Positions 51,398 to 55,316 of a stretch of 55,316 nt of DNA are shown in pieces; the first letter of the stretch is position 1, and every line of letters starts with the position of its first letter. The notes beneath the pieces were generated by a model. The model did not search any database. It was not told the DNA's origin and saw only the letters and a program-made list of their open reading frames with translations. This stretch comes from a virus: positions 1 through 55,316 of IMG/VR virus record IMGVR_UViG_3300037485_000169; one strand, 5' to 3'. A program made the position numbers and the translations under genes.

Positions 51398-51604
51398 TTA
51401 TACAGCTCTGTCAAGCAGCCCATGATTTTCAGCGACGATCCGCAGGTGGTGGGGCGCACTGCCCCACAGACCGAAAGCCTTGTCATACTCACGGCATAGC
51501 ATCCTGAGTTCCTGCTCGTTGGTCCGTACCAATGCACGTATCCGGTCCTGTTCTGCGAGGGCTATGGTTGCACGATCCATGATCTCTCTCTGCTCACTGG
51601 TCAC
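51398..51604 (-). CDS. Small helical hypothetical protein (68 aa), GTG start
   Basis: GTG 51604 overlaps the previous stop as GTGA with GGAG upstream. The product begins MTSEQREIMDRATIALAEQD and is almost wholly helical and charged, with one Cys. It is encoded just before the polymerase. Its last codons contain TTGACA and TATAAT by chance with unsuitable spacing. Role unknown. Confidence 0.6.
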   Translation of the reverse strand: MTSEQREIMDRATIALAEQDRIRALVRTNEQELRMLCREYDKAFGLWGSAPHHLRIVAENHGLLDRAV

Positions 51605-52041
51605 TTCGCGTCTCCTCTCAGCCGGTCAGCCACCAGCTTGGCATAGCCAGCGATGTCATCCCATGAGTCGATGTAATTGGGATCGCCGTTCAAGATGCGC
51701 CCGATCTTGTGGAAGATCATATCGAGGGCTTCGACCTGATCGGAGTCAAATGCCTTACCTTTACTGACAGCAAACTCATACGCTGCCTTCTTCAACCCCT
51801 GCGTCACATGGGCATGGTCCTTGAATATACCGTAGCGAGAGCCACGCTCTTCGAGGATGCGGTCTATCGTGTTTACATCCTGCACTTCGACAGGCTCAAC
51901 ATCCTCAGACTTATCCTTGAGCCATTTATTCTCGACCTGAGTGACGTAGACCGGATGACACCCTACGCGATCTGCGATCTGCCACTTGTTGAGGTGGGGG
52001 AAGTCGCACATTGTGCGGATGATCATTTCTTTCTTAGTCAT
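51601..52041 (-). CDS. DUF6378-like protein with N-terminal HTH (146 aa)
   Basis: ATG 52041 has AGGAGG upstream. The N-terminal 45 residues (LNKWQIADRVGCHPVYVTQV) look like a helix-turn-helix. The rest matches a conserved phage domain marked by ILEERGSRYGIFKDHAHVTQ and the close IDSWDDIAGYAKLVADRL, which I recall as DUF6378. The known family is uncharacterised but regularly found near replication genes. Confidence 0.75.
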   Translation of the reverse strand: MTKKEMIIRTMCDFPHLNKWQIADRVGCHPVYVTQVENKWLKDKSEDVEPVEVQDVNTIDRILEERGSRYGIFKDHAHVTQGLKKAAYEFAVSKGKAFDSDQVEALDMIFHKIGRILNGDPNYIDSWDDIAGYAKLVADRLRGDAK

Positions 52042-52676
52042 TATAGTCCTCCTAACTTGCTTGCTGCCAGTACTGCGGTCAGCTTGGTTGTATCGATCTC
52101 GGGTGCTGCCCGATCTGATTTGGTACGCTCGACGATCTGCTTGTGTCTCTCCTTGGCATACTCAGGGACCAGTTCCCACAGCGGGGGCCATGCCTTCAGG
52201 GCCGGAGCCAGTGTCGAGTAGGACGCAAGCACTTTGGATACGCCTTCGACAAACGTCTGTGACTGACCACGCATGGCTGCGCACCGCTGCTTCCACTCGT
52301 CTACCTCGGCCTTTAACTCTGCCCACACAGGGTCATCGTTGAGCCAGACGTTATCGCCATACATACCCCTCTCGGCAGGTGCATCGCTGGGTAGGTTCAT
52401 AGGCCACCGCTTGGCCGAGGATAAATTGAAGTTTAAACTTACTGGCGATCCGGATATCCGGTTCACTGTGAGTTTGTCCTTCGTATAGAACATCTCGCTG
52501 GGCAGTTGCTCCATGATGGGGATATGCTTACCCAAAATCTTCTCATAGATATACTCACCCCACTGTTCGCCAGTGGGAGCACTCGCCTCTGCCGCTTTAA
52601 TCCGGTCAAAGAACTTACTCTTGGCGACGTCAAGGATATCCTCGGCGAGTTGTTTAGTTATGCGTACTACGGCCAT
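52041..52676 (-). CDS. Hypothetical protein (211 aa), possibly Nmad5-like
   Basis: The frame is open to 52718, but ATG 52676 lies 7 nt after GGAG. The product (MAVVRITKQLAEDILDVAKS...) has helical ends and a beta middle. The segment FVEGVSKVLASYSTLAPALK followed by AWPPLWELVPE resembles the end of Nmad5-type putative nucleotide-modification proteins. The likeness is by eye and uncertain. Confidence 0.55.
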   Translation of the reverse strand: MAVVRITKQLAEDILDVAKSKFFDRIKAAEASAPTGEQWGEYIYEKILGKHIPIMEQLPSEMFYTKDKLTVNRISGSPVSLNFNLSSAKRWPMNLPSDAPAERGMYGDNVWLNDDPVWAELKAEVDEWKQRCAAMRGQSQTFVEGVSKVLASYSTLAPALKAWPPLWELVPEYAKERHKQIVERTKSDRAAPEIDTTKLTAVLAASKLGGL

Positions 52677-52890
52677 CTTCATTCTCCATATCATCATACA
52701 AATTGGACAAGCTCTCATATGTCTGAGCTAGGAACTCATGCTTGGGGACACCGCTCTGTTCGGCACAGTCAGCCATAAGATACAGCAACGCGGTCACCAC
52801 CGTGCCCATCTCATAGCCAGAACAGATCGTACCAAGCTCGATAACGAGGGCACTAAGGCCCTCGGGTTCGTCAAAATCTTCGATCACCAT
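52654..52890 (-). CDS. Small acidic hypothetical protein (78 aa)
   Basis: ATG 52890 overlaps the previous stop (ATGGTGA) and its end overlaps the next start. The product is acidic, with a hydrophobic central helix (YEMGTVVTALLYLMADCAEQ) and an Asp/Glu-rich end (DDMENEDGR). No family is recognised. It directly follows the VWA gene in the same transcript. Confidence 0.58.
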   Translation of the reverse strand: MVIEDFDEPEGLSALVIELGTICSGYEMGTVVTALLYLMADCAEQSGVPKHEFLAQTYESLSNLYDDMENEDGRSTHN

Positions 52891-54017
52891 TTTATTACTT
52901 CTCCAAAGGGGGCTTTCTCAGCACCATCGCTGACCCAAAGCACAGGGTAGTCAGGCTCCGGACCAAAGTCAGAGCAATACAGATCGGTCAGAAACACACA
53001 GGCAACAGGCTCGATGCCATGCTCCTCAGCGTAGCGAAACACAGGGCTGAACGCAGTGCCACCGCCACCATGCGGCTTGATATCCAGCATGTCACCGGGT
53101 TCATACACCTCTGCATGGGACACCTCGCTGTCGAAGTACACGACATGCAGTTTGCGGGGACGGAAGTGCTCGAAGACCTTGGTAATCTCAGCCGCTGCCT
53201 GATTGATCTGTTGTGCTGTGATCGAACCGGAACAGTCGACAGCCCATAGCATCTCACCCATGGTCTCACCGGTCACGCTGGGCAGATAGATACCCTGCGA
53301 TATGAACCGCCGGTTGGGCCGTGCGAAGGTCCGGCTATCGTTCTTGCACTTCTGGAGGAACCGCCACATGACATCGACCCAGTTGACCTTGGGCTGAAGC
53401 ACCTCGTCGACAAGTCTCTGCATGTTGGCCGATAGTTTGCCCATCATCTTGGCAGCCTGTGCTGCCTGAGCAACCTGCACTTTCATCTCGGCAGCGGCCT
53501 GTGCTTGCTCGGCAGGACTACCACCGCCATCGAGGCAGTCATCATAGGCATCGCCGCCATTGTCATTGTCCTCATCAGGCAGCAGGTTGAAGATGCCATC
53601 GCTTGTGCCATTACCTGCATTATACAGGCTGGGATCGAGGCAACCGCCGGGTATAAACTTGCCGATACCCTCCTGTGTCAGGTGGTGGTTGATCACATAG
53701 TCACACGCCTTGTTCCACTTGGCAGGGTCACGCTCGGCACGGCGATAGTTATGCTCCAGCATGGGGTGGAAACACTCATGCGCCACAAGAAACTTAAGCT
53801 GCTCGTCACACAGCGTGTCGATAAAGTGTGGGTTGAACTTGACGTACTTACCGTTGGTTGCCGCAGTGGGGACAGACTCGTCCAGCGTGAACGGCATGTT
53901 GAGAGCGATGGTCCCGACGAAGGGATGCTCTAAGATGAGGGATGTCTTGGCCTTGGCCAGACGGCGGGTGAGGGCGTTGAGATCGCCCGTAAACTCACGC
54001 TTGATTGCTACCTGCAT
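52884..54017 (-). CDS. VWA-domain protein with metallopeptidase-like N-terminus (DUF2201-type)
   Basis: The 377-residue protein begins MQVAIKREFTGDLNALTRRL. Residues 80-84 are HECFH, followed by PMLEH and WNKACDYVINHHL, the pattern of putative zinc peptidase DUF2201_N domains. The C-terminal VWA domain has a MIDAS DCSGS, a Thr-bearing GGGGTAFSPVF and an FLTDLYC segment. Such proteins act with MoxR ATPases, here encoded at 908-1/55316-55083. A Gly/Asp-rich linker with coiled coil separates the domains. Confidence 0.85.
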   Translation of the reverse strand: MQVAIKREFTGDLNALTRRLAKAKTSLILEHPFVGTIALNMPFTLDESVPTAATNGKYVKFNPHFIDTLCDEQLKFLVAHECFHPMLEHNYRRAERDPAKWNKACDYVINHHLTQEGIGKFIPGGCLDPSLYNAGNGTSDGIFNLLPDEDNDNGGDAYDDCLDGGGSPAEQAQAAAEMKVQVAQAAQAAKMMGKLSANMQRLVDEVLQPKVNWVDVMWRFLQKCKNDSRTFARPNRRFISQGIYLPSVTGETMGEMLWAVDCSGSITAQQINQAAAEITKVFEHFRPRKLHVVYFDSEVSHAEVYEPGDMLDIKPHGGGGTAFSPVFRYAEEHGIEPVACVFLTDLYCSDFGPEPDYPVLWVSDGAEKAPFGEVIKW

Positions 54018-54868
54018 TAGTTTGCTCCCATGAATACGGACATTGCGTCCATGATTTTGCGTGCTTCTGCGGCTGTATCCTGCCGGACATCGAGGTCATT
54101 ACGCAGGGTATCAGGGTGGAAATCCAACAGCTTGCGCTCGACCTGTTGCCGCATGTTCTCAAGGTTCGGGTCTTCAGCTATGTTCAGACGTGTCAGTAGG
54201 TCACATGTCTCCCTTGCGTTGTCGATCATACTGTCACGGAAGATATTCTTGGGGTCGGATAGCTTCTCGGTGATATGTTCCACATGCTTGTACAGCCGAT
54301 GCCAACAGTCATTCATCGCCTCTTGCTGGATCGAAGTCATCCGGCTTTCGAGGTCCTCTTGGATACGGGTAAGCTCATCGCTGGACAGTGCCACACGGAA
54401 GTCATTGCTAGGCACAGGGAAAATACCCATGTCCATGTTGAACTTACCCATGATGCTGTCCTTGGATGGATAGTCCTTCTCGTCGTACAGATCACCCAGC
54501 CACCGCTTGGCCTCGGCTACCAGATACTCATAGTTGTCGAGGAATGTGGTAACTAGCGTCTGCCACTCGGACTTTTCCTTGCGGAAATCCTGCATGAACT
54601 GGAGGTAGTTGGCACTAGGTAACATGCGTGTACCATCGATGCCCCATGGCAGGGTGTTCTTAGCAAATTTCTCACGGATAACACCAGTCTTCTGATGCAC
54701 GTTGGCAAGCAGATCGTTGAGCGGCAGGAGAGACTTGTTGTACCGGCCAGCACTGGTGCTGGCACGGTTGATATCGGCGACATCCTTGGTCGCTTTCTTG
54801 TCGAGTTTACGTGCCGTCCACTGTGATATGGACAGGCTAACGAGAAGGGCACGGTCATTGAGTTTCAT
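54017..54868 (-). CDS. Helical protein of the MoxR-VWA trio (283 aa)
   Basis: A GTG at 54883 is in frame, but GGAG lies 9 nt before ATG 54868 (MKLNDRALLVSLSISQWTAR), which I prefer. The protein is mostly helical and charged, with a Trp-containing N-terminus and a C-terminal helical pair. Placement between MoxR and VWA genes is like families such as DUF3150, which I cannot confirm. It may be the adaptor linking ATPase and VWA. Confidence 0.62.
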   Translation of the reverse strand: MKLNDRALLVSLSISQWTARKLDKKATKDVADINRASTSAGRYNKSLLPLNDLLANVHQKTGVIREKFAKNTLPWGIDGTRMLPSANYLQFMQDFRKEKSEWQTLVTTFLDNYEYLVAEAKRWLGDLYDEKDYPSKDSIMGKFNMDMGIFPVPSNDFRVALSSDELTRIQEDLESRMTSIQQEAMNDCWHRLYKHVEHITEKLSDPKNIFRDSMIDNARETCDLLTRLNIAEDPNLENMRQQVERKLLDFHPDTLRNDLDVRQDTAAEARKIMDAMSVFMGAN

Positions 54869-54882
54869 AGTAATATACTCCA

Positions 54883-55083
54883 CTATTTGCCAAGCAGACG
54901 CTGCTTGGTTTTGAAAACGAGGTAATCTTCAGGGTAATCCGCCGTCAGTTCTACGAGTCGCTTGACTGCTACCTGCCTAACCTTGGTACTGGCATCCAGC
55001 ATGTTAGAGAGATGTCCCAACCTGATGTGAAGATGTGGCTGACGCTCCCTAAGAAACACCAGCCACTGCCTGACCCCATCCAT
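54883..55083 (-). CDS. Small hypothetical protein (66 aa)
   Basis: ATG 55083 overlaps the stop of the MoxR-like ATPase as TGATG, so the earlier in-frame codons are discounted. The product begins MDGVRQWLVFLRERQPHLHI and is helical and basic, ending KTKQRLLGK. It is the second gene of the MoxR module in transcription order. No family is recognised. Confidence 0.55.
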   Translation of the reverse strand: MDGVRQWLVFLRERQPHLHIRLGHLSNMLDASTKVRQVAVKRLVELTADYPEDYLVFKTKQRLLGK

Positions 55084-55316
55084 CAGAACAGCACGTCCTG
55101 ATGAGCAAGGCTCCACTTGATGAACGCTTGTGTCGCAGACAGGTCAGGGTCACGACGAACCGCTTGACTGATCATAAGCACAGAGAACTCAGCAGGCATA
55201 CGTTCGGCGTAGGTAACGGCACGGTCCATGTTACCGTCAGTGATCCGTGCAGCAAGCGACCCAGACAGAGCGTATAGAGTAGCCGGATCAGTCGGCACGT
55301 CAGCAGATGACGGGTT
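55083..55316 (-). CDS. MoxR-like AAA+ ATPase (3' part)
   Basis: This is the C-terminal end of the ATPase that starts at 908. It encodes a helical lid segment (RITDGNMDRAVTYAERMPAE) and ends HQDVLF at 55083. Bases 55171-55316 duplicate 1-146; the A at 55297 changes one Ala codon (GCG) to Val (GTG) relative to the left copy. The complete gene is 996 nt when joined. Confidence 0.85.
   Translation of the reverse strand, partial: NPSSADVPTDPATLYALSGSLAARITDGNMDRAVTYAERMPAEFSVLMISQAVRRDPDLSATQAFIKWSLAHQDVLF
55171..55316. repeat. Terminal repeat, right copy
   Basis: This is the partner of bases 1-146. The single difference (A at 55297 for G at 127) suggests two variants in the sampled population or an uncorrected assembly end. 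Confidence 0.95.

Noticed and set aside
51398-51420. TTGACA and TATAAT close together upstream of the polymerase
   Set aside because: The spacing is only 6 nt and both are codons of the end of the 68-residue gene; not a usable promoter.
1-55316. tRNA genes, integrase, lysogeny repressor or single-subunit RNA polymerase
   Set aside because: I looked for T-loop-like motifs, recombinase motifs and polymerase motifs and found no convincing candidate; tRNAscan and profile searches would settle it.

Overview
The window is one essentially complete tailed-phage genome, seen as a linear copy of a circular or terminally redundant molecule. Bases 1-146 return at 55171-55316 with one mismatch, so the unit length is about 55,170 bp. 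Terminase, portal, scaffold, coat, short-tail connectors, no tape measure or sheath, large internal virion (ejection) proteins and a family A DNA polymerase together indicate a podovirus-type Caudoviricetes phage. I see no RNA polymerase, integrase, CI-like repressor, tRNA or host gene. Genome size and gene content resemble marine HMO-2011-type podoviruses of alphaproteobacteria. That placement is inference from memory, not from a search.

The layout is two opposed transcription units. The plus strand (4391-40143) carries terminase, portal, scaffold and coat, then a receptor-binding region, connector proteins, lysis genes, a tail tube protein and the ejection proteins, ending in a 2446-residue polyvalent protein. 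The receptor region holds three beta-helix tailspike-like genes, other fibres and several adaptor domains. The minus strand runs from about 4040 down to 1, across the circular junction, and on from 55316 down to 40140. It carries small early genes, a MoxR-like ATPase / helical protein / metalloprotease-VWA trio, a family A polymerase with leucine at the dNTP-selecting position, PD-(D/E)XK and VRR-NUC nucleases, an SNF2-type helicase, a candidate ssDNA-binding protein, an HTH protein and a PrimPol-helicase. Most minus-strand genes overlap by 1-14 nt (TGATG, ATGA, TAATG), which suggests translational coupling. The two units meet tail to tail on a single CTAG that contains both stop codons.

The control region is 2655-4390. 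It holds an AT-rich non-coding stretch with a perfect DnaA box, a 30-bp-period direct repeat and iteron-like GTGTTTGAAAT copies, which together make a candidate replication origin. About ten copies of GTGTATAGT occur in both orientations, including a perfect inverted repeat and a tandem 25-bp pair just before the small terminase. There are also two candidate sigma70-like promoters on the minus strand, a Rho-independent terminator and an alternating purine-pyrimidine tract.

The points most worth following up are the origin and GTGTATAGT motif family, the MoxR-VWA trio, the tailspike modules with conserved DNA at their joints and ends, and the Leu polymerase.
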